Counted from the stretch's first letter, positions 41,801 to 46,379 are shown. The stretch is 64,000 nt of DNA from Bettongia penicillata ogilbyi (GCA_023548195.1 JAJHZJ010000336.1:1178001-1242000), one strand, 5' to 3'. Notes: generated from the sequence alone by a model not told the origin. Made by a program: numbers and translations.

Positions 41801-44426
41801 AGAACAATATCACAGATAATAAAGGAAGAGACAGGATCTCAGAGAGGGTAGTCAGCAGGGTCAAAAGCGAAAAGAGGTCAATGACTAAGGAAAGACCCTT
41901 AATTATTGGCAGTCTTTGAGTAAAGGTGGGAGAAGAGGGAAGAGAGCAAAAATGAAAGTGGTTGGGAAATAAATGTACACAGTAGTGGGGGCAACTTTCT
42001 AGGAATTTTTCAGGGAAAAGGAAAAAGTGACACAGGACAATAGCTTGAATGGATGGCAGGGTCATATGAACAATTTTTAAGAATTAGAGATATATGGCAA
42101 TAAGCAGAGGGAAGGAGCCCACAAGTTAGAACGATCCGTGGGGCAAGCAAGAGGAAGAGGAATCAAGGGTATATACAGGGTTTGGAGTAGGGGGCAGTGG
42201 AGGAGAATGTATACGGGGAGGGATGTTGAGATGTGACACGAGGAAGCACAACAACCAACAAGCATTAATTAAGCATCCGCATGTGCCAGACTGGAGGTGC
42301 AAATACAAAGAGTGAAGCAATCTCTTACCCTTGAGGAGCTTACGTGATATTGTGGGACACAACATATACAGAATACACACATAAAGAAAATATAAATCAA
42401 CATAAGGTATTTAAATATAAGGTTAGGGTAACAGGGCCCTATCAGCTGAGGGGGGGATCAAGAAAGATTTCAAATGTAGAAGGTGGTGTTTGAGTTGTGG
42501 TGTGAAGGGAGAGATTCTGTGATGCAGAGTTGAGGAGGGAAGACATTCTAGTCATAAGGTGGAAAAAGGAAAGAAGCCAGAGTAAGGCTGATTAACTGAG
42601 AGAATGATGAGGGATGAAAGGGAATAAAAATTAGAGATCGCATTAGGCAAAGGATTAGAGAGTAAGAAATTTCAATTCTGCAATTCAGTTCTCAGTCTGG
42701 GACTGTAATCACCTTAGCAACTTATATGTGACAAGTGTCATTGGGTGAGTGACCTTAGAGTTCAGATCTTCAGAGCCAACTGGTTGGCACTAGTGATGAG
42801 GGCTGGAAAGGGGGATGGGATGGATAAAATTCTGAAATCCCCCAAAGACCAGAGTACAGGGGCAGGTCGCCTGGAATGAATCTGCAACTCAAGCATTGTT
42901 AAAGTCAAGGTAGTAAAGATTTATTACCCCTTTCAGCGGGCAAGACTTCTTAGGGAACCTGCAACTTTAGAGGAGTAAAGGAGTAAAAATTTATATAGGA
43001 CATTCTATAGTAAAACATATCAAATATGCTAAGTGATTCAGGGTGGGATTAAGGAGTGGTTAGTTCTTAAATGAACATGCACTTTTGGTATCTACTGCGC
43101 AAGTATTTTACCCAGTTCATCAGGAAATAGCCTAAGAGCAGGCTACATGGAGGTGTGAGTTTAGTCCTGAAACGTCACCAAGTCTACTAGTGATCAGGTC
43201 AGGACTGACTAAAGAATACCAGGCTGCTCTCATCAATGTCTTGTTAAAGAAGATAAATGTAAGGGAGTATATGTATGCCTAAGTCTAGGATACATAAGAT
43301 TGGTCAGTGAGAAGTAAATGTTATTATGAGCCAGTACACAGCCAGTTCAGCCAGTACACAGCTGGTTCAAACTAATAAATTCTACAGATGTAGCTGTATC
43401 AGGAAAAGAAATAAAAGTTTAGCTAGGGTAGGCTGTGTCCTTGGGCTGGAGAGACACTTCCTGGGATAGTGTTCAGCAGTTGGGGAGAAATATGATTTTT
43501 AAAGAGAAATGTGATTTAGAATTAGGGTCTAAGCACATGCACCAAAGCATCATTAGTACTTGAAAAACTTGTGTCTGATAAAATGTTTGTAATCTTTTCT
43601 AATTATTCTGCACAAAGTAAATGCTCAATATTTGTTGATGCTTAGGTAAAACTAAGATTATAAGAACAAAGTCATTTTGGGCTGAGTTGATGTTCAACTT
43701 TTTTACTCTTATTGCTTCACTTTCCAGGGTTACATGGAGTATTTTGATTGCTATTATGTCAAAGATAATTCACATTTGTAACAGAATATGGTTAAGCTTT
43801 TTAATAGCATCCTCACATAATAAATTTCAATGCCTTTTTCACATATTTTTTTCTTGGGGGGGGGTGATGGTGTCATGATGAAATTTCTAGCACCACAATA
43901 AAAATGTGGAAGCCCGAAAAGAGACATTGAAGGAACTGATAAAAATCAACAATCAACAAGATGTAGATAATTATACTCTAAGCTGCCTTCTACATGAAGA
44001 GTTGGTGTCTGTCTCTGAAAGAAAACACATCTGTCAATCATTTGGTAAGCCGATTTTTGCCAACCATAGGATGTAATACAATCACCTTTCTACAGTTGAA
44101 AAGTTGGCTAGCAGATTTAAGTCACATAGCAGTTTACCATTTTGTTATAGCAGTTCACAAGGTTCTTGATACATTTGAAAATCTTATTAATCCAGTCATC
44201 ACAAAGGAATTTCTTCAGTATCTTAGACAGTGATTCCACTTTGTTGTTTTTTGAAACAGGGCCTAAGCTGACCTATCAAAAGATTTTCAAAGAACGTTAT
44301 GAGGCTACATTACAACAACAAAAGCTAATTGATATTTCAAAAGAGCAGTATGAACAAATTTCAATTTTACAGGCAGAGATTGAAAGATTAAGAATGAAAA
44401 CATTTCCTGCACTTATTCAAATGTAG
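1679..44426 (+). CDS. CFAP43: CFAP43 (WDR96), last 14 exons of the gene
   Basis: CFAP43 is a cilia- and flagella-associated axonemal protein needed for sperm flagella and motile cilia; the family has N-terminal WD40 repeats and a long coiled-coil C-terminal half. Only that C-terminal half is here, 583 residues against about 1,665 in human. Coding exons: 1679-1768, 2045-2125, 3014-3142, 9939-10058, 12238-12345, 22254-22340, 22864-22952, 25562-25769, 27860-27972, 31908-32067, 39075-39239, 40835-40915, 43891-44044, 44260-44426. Every junction is GT-AG, the phases agree and no stop interrupts the joined frame. Recognition rests on remembered family segments such as [21 protein letters not shown] and [20 protein letters not shown]. 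The sequence is rich in E, K, Q and L with heptad character, as expected of coiled coil. It converges with SFR1. The frame is intact, so it looks functional. Confidence 0.93.
1901..1940. repeat. CA microsatellite in CFAP43 intron
   Basis: About nine CA units are followed by a degenerate CACT/CATT tail. It is a simple sequence repeat in the short intron between the first two visible exons. Confidence 0.85.
2045..2125 (+). CDS. CFAP43: CFAP43 exon (window residues 31-57)
   Basis: The acceptor is tttttccag ending at 2044 and the donor is gtaatg at 2126. The 81 bases encode 27 residues ([15 protein letters not shown]...) in phase 0. The intron before it is only 276 bases and contains a CA microsatellite. 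Confidence 0.93.
2268..2559 (+). pseudogene. 7SL (SRP) RNA retropseudogene
   Basis: Nearly the full length of the signal recognition particle RNA can be followed: GGTG-like start, gggaggctgagcctgtgaga, the gttctgag block, taaattcgtcacaaatatgg (7SL: taagttcggcatcaatatgg), the region before cccagg, and gtggccgctgcacttccaac followed by ctggcc. It ends in a short A run (2553-2559). Substitutions are spread along the whole length, so it is an old, inactive retrocopy and not a functional SRP RNA gene. It lies in a CFAP43 intron in the sense orientation. Confidence 0.8.
3014..3142 (+). CDS. CFAP43: CFAP43 exon (window residues 58-100)
   Basis: The acceptor is atctttag ending at 3013 and the donor is gtcagg at 3143. 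The 129 bases encode 43 residues in phase 0 ([16 protein letters not shown]...), then a highly charged E/K stretch that should be coiled coil. The open frame runs on past the donor to 3217, but this extension is intronic. Confidence 0.93.
3430..4265. other. Intron stretch without recognised features
   Basis: CFAP43 intron. I found no exon, no clear repeat family and no long open frame. Composition is ordinary AT-rich intron. Confidence 0.4.
4270..5184 (+). mobile_element. Old L1, 5' UTR and start of ORF1, interrupted
   Basis: The left part is L1 5' UTR-like. A decayed ORF1 begins with ATG near 4728 (MSKQQQGK...). Below 5185 it matches the ORF1 coiled coil and the segment before the LPES motif. 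The copy breaks at 5184 where a younger element inserted and resumes at 7021 with the LPES-type codons (ctacctgaaagc). Many indels and stops show it is an old, dead copy. Confidence 0.7.
5201..7004 (+). mobile_element. Young ORF1-only L1-derived element (HAL1-like), internally deleted
   Basis: It has a GC-rich 5' UTR (5201-5839), ORF1 (from ATG 5840), an abrupt join near 6836 to the last roughly 170 bases of the 3' end, and an A-rich tail. No ORF2 is present. A perfect 16-base target-site duplication (taataattattagcct) flanks it at 5185-5200 and 7005-7020. ORF1 has a one-base loss near 5940 that puts TAG at 5945-5947, after which the frame stays open from 5923 to the junction. It sits inside the ORF1 of an older L1 on the same strand. 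Compared with the copy at 15841-18660 it lacks about 1.1 kb after ORF1. Confidence 0.85.
5923..6930 (+). pseudogene. L1/HAL1 ORF1 protein remnant, frameshifted and fused to 3' end
   Basis: ORF1p is the trimeric RNA-binding chaperone of L1 elements. The frame shows a long coiled coil (about residues 25-135 of this frame), an RRM with NLKIMGLPE as its first strand motif, and the C-terminal domain ending [12 protein letters not shown]. After that the reading frame crosses the deletion junction into 3' UTR-derived sequence, so the true C terminus is missing. The native start at 5840 is cut off from this frame by a one-base deletion. It is not expected to make a functional protein. Confidence 0.85.
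7021..7138 (+). mobile_element. Continuation of the old L1 ORF1 after the nested insertion
   Basis: The sequence resumes with the codons for LPES and the following ORF1 segment, directly after the second copy of the target-site duplication. It fits the 3' continuation of the copy ending at 5184. Confidence 0.65.
7139..7332 (+). mobile_element. L2 LINE fragment
   Basis: The pyrimidine-rich block, with hallmarks such as ttcttaaagcacag and gaccatgtcatactcactcc, matches the L2 consensus upstream of its 3' end, in the sense orientation. It separates two L1 pieces, so those pieces are likely separate insertions. Confidence 0.65.
7333..7850 (+). mobile_element. L1 ORF2 fragment (endonuclease to early RT)
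   Basis: Conceptual reading through indels gives L1 endonuclease landmarks: GDLNL-like (gtgggggaactcaac), an SDH-like region and NNLILK (aataatctaatcctaaag), then a piece resembling the start of the RT domain. Stops and frameshifts are frequent. It is a dead fragment in a CFAP43 intron. Confidence 0.6.
7852..8212 (-). mobile_element. L1 3'-end fragment, minus orientation
   Basis: The tract reads like the reverse complement of a marsupial L1 3' end (tctctccctcc motif, then the cacttcgctctgcatcaatt block). It abuts a plus-oriented L1 3' end at 8213, giving an inverted pair. Confidence 0.55.
8213..8440 (+). mobile_element. L1 3'-end fragment with A-rich tail
   Basis: It starts with the block agaaagagaactgatggagt that is common near marsupial L1 3' ends, passes through the gggtgggga purine tract and ends in an A-rich tail near 8440. 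It holds no coding potential. Confidence 0.55.
8618..8730 (-). mobile_element. L2 3'-end fragment, minus orientation
   Basis: The motifs caagtgcttattaatcac and cccccaaggagtttgtatgtt correspond to the reverse complement of the L2 3' end (the 'located in the list of sizes and totals' type ending seen throughout mammals). It is short and diverged. Confidence 0.5.
8731..9938. other. Intron, AT-rich, few recognised features
   Basis: No exon is visible before the acceptor at 9938. An AT-rich patch at 9655-9745 contains two related copies of tagtataaattatta. A perfect nine-base inverted repeat with an eight-base loop lies at 9434-9459. A piece near 9480-9560 is weakly L2-like. Confidence 0.4.
9939..10058 (+). 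CDS. CFAP43: CFAP43 exon (window residues 101-140)
   Basis: The acceptor is cttattttag ending at 9938 and the donor is gtaaat at 10059. The 120 bases encode 40 residues in phase 0 ([20 protein letters not shown]...). The 6.8 kb intron before it is inflated by L1 and L2 insertions. Confidence 0.93.
10190..11500 (-). mobile_element. L2 LINE, minus orientation, interrupted by a microsatellite
   Basis: The reverse complement of the L2 3' third is recognisable: cctgccctcaaggagcttac, then the purine-rich blocks and the motif tttagacatgttaattttga with gatacctatgggatatccag. A CA/TA compound microsatellite sits inside it at 11054-11175. The copy is old and lies in the intron between the exons at 9939 and 12238. 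Confidence 0.7.
11054..11175. repeat. Compound CA/TA microsatellite, self-complementary
   Basis: A CA run is followed by about 100 bases made almost only of TA, TG and CA steps (gtatatatatgtatatat and similar), so much of it can pair with itself. It probably varies in length. Confidence 0.85.
11700..11935 (-). mobile_element. L2 3'-end fragment, minus orientation
   Basis: Reverse-complement L2 landmarks include aaggaaggctctatggagga and cttgagctgggccttgaaga. It is a diverged separate copy beside the 10190-11500 L2. Confidence 0.65.
12238..12345 (+). CDS. CFAP43: CFAP43 exon (window residues 141-176)
   Basis: The acceptor is tttccacag ending at 12237 and the donor is gtaatt at 12346. The 108 bases encode 36 residues in phase 0 ([18 protein letters not shown]...). 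The following intron, 9.9 kb, is the largest of this gene in the window. Confidence 0.93.
12474..12560 (+). mobile_element. MIR/CORE-type SINE fragment (3' half)
   Basis: The motif cctcagttttctcatctata followed by aaatgagggggctcaggcca is the characteristic middle of MIR/THER-type SINEs. The tRNA-derived head is absent. Confidence 0.6.
12598..12957 (+). mobile_element. L1 3' end, plus orientation
   Basis: It begins gtgaagtgagcagaaccagg, a hallmark of the end of L1 ORF2/3' UTR in marsupials. It continues through the acatggctaatatggaaata block, the gggtgggggaggggtaggag tract and an A-rich tail near 12957. Confidence 0.65.
12965..14128 (-). mobile_element. Old L1, minus orientation: 3' part (split copy)
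   Basis: From left to right it shows the reverse complement of the ORF2 end (12965-13340), the inter-ORF region (13340-13760) and the C-terminal part of ORF1 (13760-14128). It ends exactly at the target-site duplication agttattttctt (14129-14140) and resumes at 18673. Most of ORF2 is missing. Confidence 0.65.
14980..15062. repeat. GT-rich microsatellite in copy A 3' region
   Basis: An imperfect TG/CATG/TGCG repeat. The equivalent position of copy B (16690-16742) carries a shorter version, so it belongs to the element and has changed length since. Confidence 0.8.
15308..15832 (-). pseudogene. L1/HAL1 ORF1 fragment of copy A
   Basis: An open frame of 174 codons covers the end of the coiled coil, the RRM ([12 protein letters not shown]) and much of the C-terminal domain, ending ITYPQN where a frameshift occurs. 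The native start and coiled coil are absent because the copy is 5'-truncated, so no functional ORF1p is expected. Confidence 0.85.
16690..16742. repeat. GT-rich microsatellite in copy B 3' region
   Basis: Imperfect TG/CATG repeat at the same element position as the longer one at 14980-15062. Confidence 0.75.
16876..17978 (-). pseudogene. Nearly intact L1/HAL1 ORF1 (one frameshift) in copy B
   Basis: ORF1p binds element RNA as a trimer and acts as a nucleic-acid chaperone. The start [15 protein letters not shown] opens a 292-codon frame: basic head, coiled coil (about residues 60-175, heptads such as [17 protein letters not shown]), RRM ([12 protein letters not shown] at about 205), then a loss of one C near 17190 shifts the frame. 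In the other frame the C-terminal domain continues through the TYPAKLS block to a TGA at 16876-16878. Apart from that single base the gene would be full length at about 367 codons. Confidence 0.85.
18673..19990 (-). mobile_element. Old L1, minus orientation: ORF1 remainder and 5' UTR (split copy)
   Basis: It resumes right after the second target-site copy (18661-18672). Conceptual reverse translation gives worn ORF1 coiled coil (18673-19140), and a 5' UTR-like stretch follows to about 19990. Together with 12965-14128 it is one old L1 split by the dimer. Confidence 0.6.
20060..21330 (-). mobile_element. L2 LINE, minus orientation
   Basis: Purine-rich reverse-complement L2 landmarks run in order: gcattgcaatagtatagatg, the ttttgaacatgttgagttaa block, gcctttggaactcccac, and a region resembling the upstream ORF2. 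The element lies in the 9.9 kb CFAP43 intron. Open frames on either strand are chance. Confidence 0.65.
21353..21455 (-). mobile_element. MIR/CORE-type SINE, 3' half, minus orientation
   Basis: The block catttatacatagcagttta and the following tcatttgatccttacatcaa with ccctatgagataggtgctat are the reverse complement of a MIR/THER-type SINE 3' half. The missing head half appears 270 bases further on at 21730-21826. Confidence 0.65.
21730..21826 (-). mobile_element. tRNA-derived SINE head, minus orientation
   Basis: The sequence cagagtcacacagcttgtat through gtgccacctagctgc is the reverse complement of the tRNA-related head of the marsupial MIR/CORE SINE (plus form starts gcagctaggtggc). Confidence 0.7.
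22254..22340 (+). CDS. CFAP43: CFAP43 exon (window residues 177-205)
   Basis: The acceptor is attgtcatag ending at 22253 and the donor is gtaaga at 22341. The 87 bases encode 29 residues in phase 0, including [19 protein letters not shown], which matches the family. Confidence 0.92.
22555..22642 (+). mobile_element. MIR/CORE-type SINE fragment
   Basis: The motif cctcattttccttatgtgaa and the following ttctttcaggtctacaggtc correspond to the 3' part of a MIR-like SINE. It lies in the 523-base intron between the exons at 22254 and 22864. Confidence 0.55.
22864..22952 (+). CDS. CFAP43: CFAP43 exon (window residues 206-235)
   Basis: The acceptor is tttcctgcag ending at 22863 and the donor is gtgaat at 22953. 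The 89 bases encode 29 residues plus two bases of a split arginine codon; the exon ends with YKLFRRRP. The phase shows that the next exon must begin at 25562 and not at the stronger-looking acceptor at 25505. Confidence 0.92.
23215..23345 (-). mobile_element. L2 3'-end fragment, minus orientation
   Basis: The order 'cactgtgataagcattgagg', 'gctctcaagatcacattcta' is the reverse complement of the L2 3' end. An AT-only tract follows at 23350-23450. Confidence 0.55.
23460..24300. other. Unclassified intron sequence, possibly an old LTR
   Basis: No exon is visible. The left 450 bases have a compact, non-repetitive character and an AATAAA-like element in reverse, which would suit an old LTR, but I cannot name a family. 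No open frame is convincing. Confidence 0.25.
24308..24545 (+). mobile_element. MIR/CORE-type SINE (nearly full length)
   Basis: The tRNA-related head (gtacagtggatagagcagtg, aattcaaatctagtctcaca), the core (cctgggcaaagcatttaacc) and the 3' part (aaatgagataatatttggaa) occur in order on the plus strand. Confidence 0.75.
25562..25769 (+). CDS. CFAP43: CFAP43 exon (window residues 236-304)
   Basis: The acceptor is gataatcccag ending at 25561 and the donor is gtaatg at 25770. One base completes the split arginine codon, then 69 codons follow ([20 protein letters not shown]...). This start is chosen because it restores the frame and aligns with the family around GSGK. Starting at 25506 instead would shift the frame into an early stop. 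The exon carries the conserved [19 protein letters not shown] segment. Confidence 0.9.
25951..26195 (+). mobile_element. MIR/CORE-type SINE (nearly full length)
   Basis: Head gtggcagctagaaggtgcca, core ccctggacaagtcagttaac, the block cctcatctgaaaaatggggg and the tail aaagcccttggcatagttcc occur in order on the plus strand. Confidence 0.75.
26230..27045 (+). mobile_element. CR1/L3-type LINE 3' part
   Basis: Landmarks of the CR1 clade occur in order: agacccacatttggacacag, the aggatggtgaatatta region, aagagctgtcatgtgg, aagggcagaactaagagtgt, aagaaaaacttcctgaaaat and an end near ctctgaaattctgatg, which resembles the CR1 terminal octamer. It is an old copy with no intact reading frame. Confidence 0.6.
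27385..27475. mobile_element. Possible hAT-type DNA transposon remnant
   Basis: The piece ggcttcttaaacttccactt followed by gcaaccccttc resembles the inverted-repeat end of non-autonomous hAT elements in marsupials. It is short and the second end was not located, so the call is tentative. Confidence 0.3.
27860..27972 (+). CDS. CFAP43: CFAP43 exon (window residues 305-342)
   Basis: The acceptor is tttgttcag ending at 27859. The 113 bases encode [20 protein letters not shown] and on to QELF, plus two bases of a split valine. Two donors overlap (gtgtaa at 27971 and gtaata at 27973); only the second keeps the frame with the next exon. Reading into the intron gives a TAA at once. Confidence 0.92.
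28270..28572 (-). mobile_element. L2 fragment, minus orientation (left of SINE)
   Basis: The block gcttgcaaagagcttatatt and gtaaaggattttgtatgtca correspond to L2 in reverse. A SINE at 28575 splits it from the piece beginning at 28830. Confidence 0.55.
28575..28820 (+). mobile_element. CORE-type SINE inserted in L2
   Basis: The head tacactggatagaatgccag, the core gctatgtgaccctgagcaag, the block ctccatctgtaaaataacct with ggagaaggaaatggca, and the tail gaaaacctcaaatggagtca match the marsupial tRNA-derived CORE-SINE. The host L2 continues on both sides. Confidence 0.75.
28830..29760 (-). mobile_element. L2 LINE, minus orientation (right of SINE)
   Basis: Reverse-complement L2 landmarks include ttaatgcaataatccaggta, tggacatactgagtttgaga and gccttggggtataac. 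It ends before the TA/CA microsatellite at 29788. Confidence 0.65.
29788..29824. repeat. TA/CA compound microsatellite
   Basis: An AT run joins directly to a CA run. An A/T-rich stretch follows. Confidence 0.85.
30225..30570 (-). mobile_element. L2 fragment, minus orientation
   Basis: The motifs attgcagcggtgtggatgag and gtctagaatgacacaccaag correspond to L2 ORF2 in reverse complement. No intact reading frame remains. Confidence 0.6.
30600..31256. other. Intron sequence without a recognised feature
   Basis: The open frame at 30711-30956 resembles no known protein and has no splice context. A short direct duplication (gaattctttagaagcag / gaattattcgag region) is visible near 31070-31130. Confidence 0.35.
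31261..31370 (+). mobile_element. Marsupial tRNA-derived SINE
   Basis: The sequence agcagctaagtgatgctgtg, gatagagcactggccttgga and gtcaggaggaactgagttca is the standard head of the marsupial tRNA-derived SINE. It ends near the short A-rich tail at 31370. Confidence 0.75.
31655..31860 (-). mobile_element. L2 3'-end fragment, minus orientation
   Basis: Landmarks are caacaagtactttccatgca, gcactatgcactggacacaa and gagcttatgttctaataaag. It ends about 45 bases before the acceptor of the exon at 31908. Confidence 0.6.
31908..32067 (+). CDS. CFAP43: CFAP43 exon (window residues 343-395)
   Basis: The acceptor has a run of T followed by atcttag ending at 31907, and the donor is gtaatt at 32068. One base completes the split valine codon, then 53 codons follow ([20 protein letters not shown]...). 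It includes [11 protein letters not shown], which matches the family. Confidence 0.92.
32245..36030 (-). mobile_element. Old L1 lacking most of ORF2, minus orientation
   Basis: Read on the minus strand: 5' UTR (36030-35640), ORF1 (about 35600 to 34600; the N-terminal 81 codons are still open at 35355-35600), the inter-ORF spacer, the start of the ORF2 endonuclease (about 34050-33560), then a jump to the ORF2 C-terminal region and 3' end (33555-32245). The reverse-transcriptase core is missing. Many stops show it is dead. Confidence 0.6.
36035..37080 (-). mobile_element. Second old L1 ORF1 region, minus orientation
   Basis: The reverse complement shows the inter-ORF spacer (gaatgtaaacagtttaacc at about 36223) followed by a degraded ORF1 from C-terminal to coiled-coil part. 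It is a separate copy from the one ending at 36030, because ORF1 appears twice. Confidence 0.6.
37065..37235 (+). mobile_element. Dispersed marsupial SINE-like repeat
   Basis: The block cactggattcagatgggtct, the ggggaagtgaggttggtgac segment and gtgcaagtcatgtcatcgtt are, from memory, a dispersed marsupial repeat; I cannot name the family with certainty. Confidence 0.45.
37505..37617 (+). mobile_element. SINE fragment (MIR/CORE-type)
   Basis: The motifs cccaagttcaaatatagcct, acttactagttacgtggcct and gtgcctcagttccctcatgt are the head and core of a MIR/CORE-type SINE on the plus strand. Confidence 0.7.
37618..38215 (-). mobile_element. L2 LINE 3' part, minus orientation
   Basis: Reverse-complement L2 landmarks run in order: accaggcactgtgctacaaa, agtccctgcttttgagttca, aagaagcatgccaggcatgg. 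The 102-codon frame at 37898-38206 is chance within the repeat. Confidence 0.7.
38670..38905 (+). mobile_element. MIR/CORE-type SINE (nearly full length)
   Basis: Head ggtggcacagtggatagaga, core agctgtgtggccctaggaaa, the block ctcatctattaaatggggtg and tail gcattttgcaaaccttaaag occur in order on the plus strand, ending about 170 bases before the exon at 39075. Confidence 0.75.
39075..39239 (+). CDS. CFAP43: CFAP43 exon (window residues 396-450)
   Basis: The acceptor is tttttttgcaag ending at 39074 and the donor is gtaaat at 39240. The 165 bases encode 55 residues in phase 0 with the most conserved block of the C-terminal half, [20 protein letters not shown]. The open frame continues to 39356 into the intron, past the donor. 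Confidence 0.93.
39325..39935 (-). mobile_element. L2 LINE, minus orientation
   Basis: The start tctattaagtgcttactatg with tgccagactgg, followed by the gcattctaggcatggggaac block and gacatggtcagatctgtact, is reverse-complement L2. Confidence 0.7.
40000..40445 (-). mobile_element. L2 LINE, second copy, minus orientation
   Basis: A new L2 3' end begins at 40000 (gtgccaggcactgtaatgtg, agttcctgctctcaaagaat), so this is a separate copy from the one ending near 39935. Confidence 0.6.
40540..40815. repeat. AT-only low-complexity tract before a CFAP43 exon
   Basis: About 270 bases consist almost only of A and T with many short palindromes (attatataaat, atatattatat, taatatatta). It ends about 20 bases before the acceptor at 40834. 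Confidence 0.85.
40835..40915 (+). CDS. CFAP43: CFAP43 exon (window residues 451-477)
   Basis: The acceptor is tttcttcctcctag ending at 40834 and the donor is gtaaga at 40916. The 81 bases encode 27 residues in phase 0 ([20 protein letters not shown]...). A long AT-only tract lies within 100 bases upstream of the acceptor. Confidence 0.92.
41025..42080 (-). mobile_element. L2 LINE, minus orientation
   Basis: Landmarks include cctgctttcaaggagtgtgc, catcccaggcatggcaacag, taaatgccagcctagggagt and ctccaggtggaaatgcccag. Open frames on the minus strand here (for example 41748-42065) lie in the L2 coding direction but have no intact domain. Confidence 0.7.
42255..42660 (-). mobile_element. L2 3'-end fragment, minus orientation
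   Basis: A further L2 3' end (aattaagcatccgcatgtgc, cttacccttgaggagcttac) shows another copy directly beside the 41025-42080 element. Confidence 0.65.
42850..43480 (-). mobile_element. Possible solo LTR, minus orientation
   Basis: In reverse complement the right-hand part reads aaaggggtaataaatctttac, resembling an LTR polyadenylation signal and R/U5 start, preceded by several hundred bases of compact unique sequence. A short tandem duplication (cagttcagccagtacacag area) lies at 43330-43370. Neither the terminal TG/CA nor a target-site duplication was established. Confidence 0.3.
43891..44044 (+). CDS. CFAP43: CFAP43 exon (window residues 478-529)
   Basis: The acceptor is aaatttctag ending at 43890, with a poor pyrimidine tract and a nine-base G run about 27 bases upstream. 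The donor is gtaagc at 44045. The 154 bases encode 51 residues plus the first base of a split glycine; it includes [15 protein letters not shown], which matches the family. Confidence 0.92.
44260..44426 (+). CDS. CFAP43: CFAP43 terminal coding exon and stop
   Basis: The acceptor is ttttgaaacag ending at 44259. Two bases complete the glycine codon, then 54 codons follow to TAG at 44424-44426. The tail ([20 protein letters not shown]... ending FPALIQM) is a charged, probably coiled-coil segment. The preceding intron is only 215 bases. Confidence 0.92.
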
Positions 44427-44640
44427 AAATACTGGTGAGATCTGTGAGGCAGAAGATATTAAATATCATGAAGAAATCTCTGTTCTCAGGCATTTGAAAT
44501 ATCTTTTTTTTTTCAGTTAAAAACAAAATGCTGTTTTTTTTTCTTAAAATCTACCTTTACTTGAAATGTAGCTTTTCCCAAAAGGCTGTAAAAATGTAAA
44601 TTCTATACTTAATGAATAAAAGTGTTTTGTTTTTTTTTAA
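44427..44640 (+). promoter_or_regulatory. CFAP43: CFAP43 3' UTR with AATAAA polyadenylation signal
   Basis: An AATAAA hexamer lies at 44615-44620, about 190 bases after the stop, followed by a GT-rich stretch (agtgttttg, then tctgtgtctgtgtt) typical of a downstream element. The 3' UTR is therefore short, and cleavage is likely near 44635-44640. Confidence 0.75.
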
Positions 44641-44789
44641 ATCTGTGTCTGTGTTTAAGAAAGCAAGATCAAGTCTTTGCAGGATGTTAGCTTAGAAAGT
44701 AATTAAATTATTCACATTTCTTAACCCAGAGACCTCAGTAAAAGGCATCAAGACAGTAAATGATAAAAAGTATATAAAAAATATTACAT

Positions 44790-45230
44790 CACTTTTTGTA
44801 GTTGGAAAGAACAGAAAACAAAGTATATGTCCATCAGTTGGGAGTGGAATAGTGCTACACTGTGAGAAATGACGAAATGAAACAAACAGAGAAGCAGGGA
44901 AAGATTTCTATTTCATAATACAAAGTGAAATTAGCAGAACCACAAAAACATCTACACTATGGCTATAGCAGTGTCATTGGGAAGAATGAAATCAAGTGAA
45001 TGCTGTGAAATTATGAGGAAGCTGGGTCCCAAAGAAGAGAATGTATCTTGATCCTTTCATTGCAGAGGTAGGGTACTCTAGATGTAGAATACTGTGCATG
45101 TCAGATTAGAAGATGTGGTGATGAGTTCTCTGAACAGTATTTCCCCTTTTATTATTTTTAGAGAGGTAGAGGGTATATTGGAAATGAAAGGAATATAAAA
45201 TAGAAGATATAAATAAAAAACATTTTTAAG
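44790..45230 (+). mobile_element. L1 3' end, plus orientation
   Basis: The order ccatcagttgggagtggaat, aagtgaaattagcagaacca, then a purine tract and A-rich tail matches marsupial L1 3' ends. It lies just past the CFAP43 polyadenylation site. Confidence 0.55.
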
Positions 45231-45479
45231 ACATATTTTTAAAAGACTATTATCTCAATGAAAAATGGACAATATCTATTTTATTCATTTACCCAAAGGA
45301 GACTTTCTCGAGTATAATATGAAAATTAAGGCAATTTTTCTTTTTAAAATAGAAATATGTGGGTTGCTTTATTTGATAAACAAGAGAACACTCTATTCAC
45401 ACATATCTAAAGCATAAACATTTGCAGGTTCTAATGCTTGTTTCTTTGTTGATATTTTGATTTATTATTTATTTTAAAC

Positions 45480-46025
45480 ATTTTTTTAAAAAATTGTTTG
45501 AAATTCTCTCCCTCCCACAAATCCCTCCCCTATCCCACTGAGAAGGCAAGCAATATGATAAGCATTATACATATGAAATCATGCAAAATATTTTTCCAGA
45601 TTAGCAATGTTACCAAAAAAAAAAAAAACCAAAGTGAGAAAATCATAATTCAATTTGCCCTCAGAATTCATCAGTCTCTCTGTAGAAGTGGGTAGCAGTT
45701 TTCAACATGAGTCTTTTCAGATTGTCTTGGATCATTGTATTGGTCAGAATAAGTCCTTCACTGTTTATATCCTTTCAGTACTACTAGTACTGACAATCAT
45801 ATACCACAACTTGTTCAGTCATTTCCCAAGTGATGGACATTTCTATTTCCAATTTTTTGCCACCACAAAAAGAGATACTATAAATATTTTTTTGTATATA
45901 TAGTCCCTTTTACTTTGATCTCTTGGATACATACCATAGTTTTACAACCCTTTTGGCACAGTTCCAATTGTTCTCTAGAATGGTTGGACCAGTTCACAAC
46001 TCTACCAATAGTTCATTAGTATACC
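45480..46025 (-). mobile_element. L1 3' end, minus orientation
   Basis: The reverse complement shows the L1 3' UTR/ORF2 C-terminal blocks: tctctccctcccacaa, then atataccacaacttgttcag, and gaatggttggaccagttcac. It abuts an oppositely oriented ORF1 piece at 46030. Confidence 0.65.
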
Positions 46026-46029
46026 TATC

Positions 46030-46376
46030 TCCCCACTAACAGCAGGAAAAATACACAAAAAATTGATCATAAAAAGCTACTAAAGTGACGGAAAATGAAG
46101 ACACAAACTCAGAAGACAACAATGTGAAAACATCTATAAATAAAGTCTCAAAAAATGCTAAATGGACACAAGCCCAATAGGAATTCTGGGAAGAATTGAA
46201 GAGATAAAGAGCAGTAGAGGAAAAATTGGGAAAAGAAATGAAAGTGATGCAAGAAAATTATGAAAAGAGAATTAACAGCTTGGTAAAAGAGGCACAAAAA
46301 TTACCAAAGAAAATAACACTTTCAAAAGCAGAATTGGCCCTAATGGTACAAGAAGTACAAAAATTCACTTTTTGAG
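46030..46376 (+). mobile_element. L1 ORF1 N-terminal part, plus orientation
   Basis: Conceptual reading gives ORF1 coiled-coil blocks (gggaaaagaaatgaaagtga, atgcaagaaaattatgaaaa). It stops near the EVQKFT codons, the point where the adjacent minus-strand segment reaches from the other side. Confidence 0.6.
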
Positions 46377-46379
46377 TCC

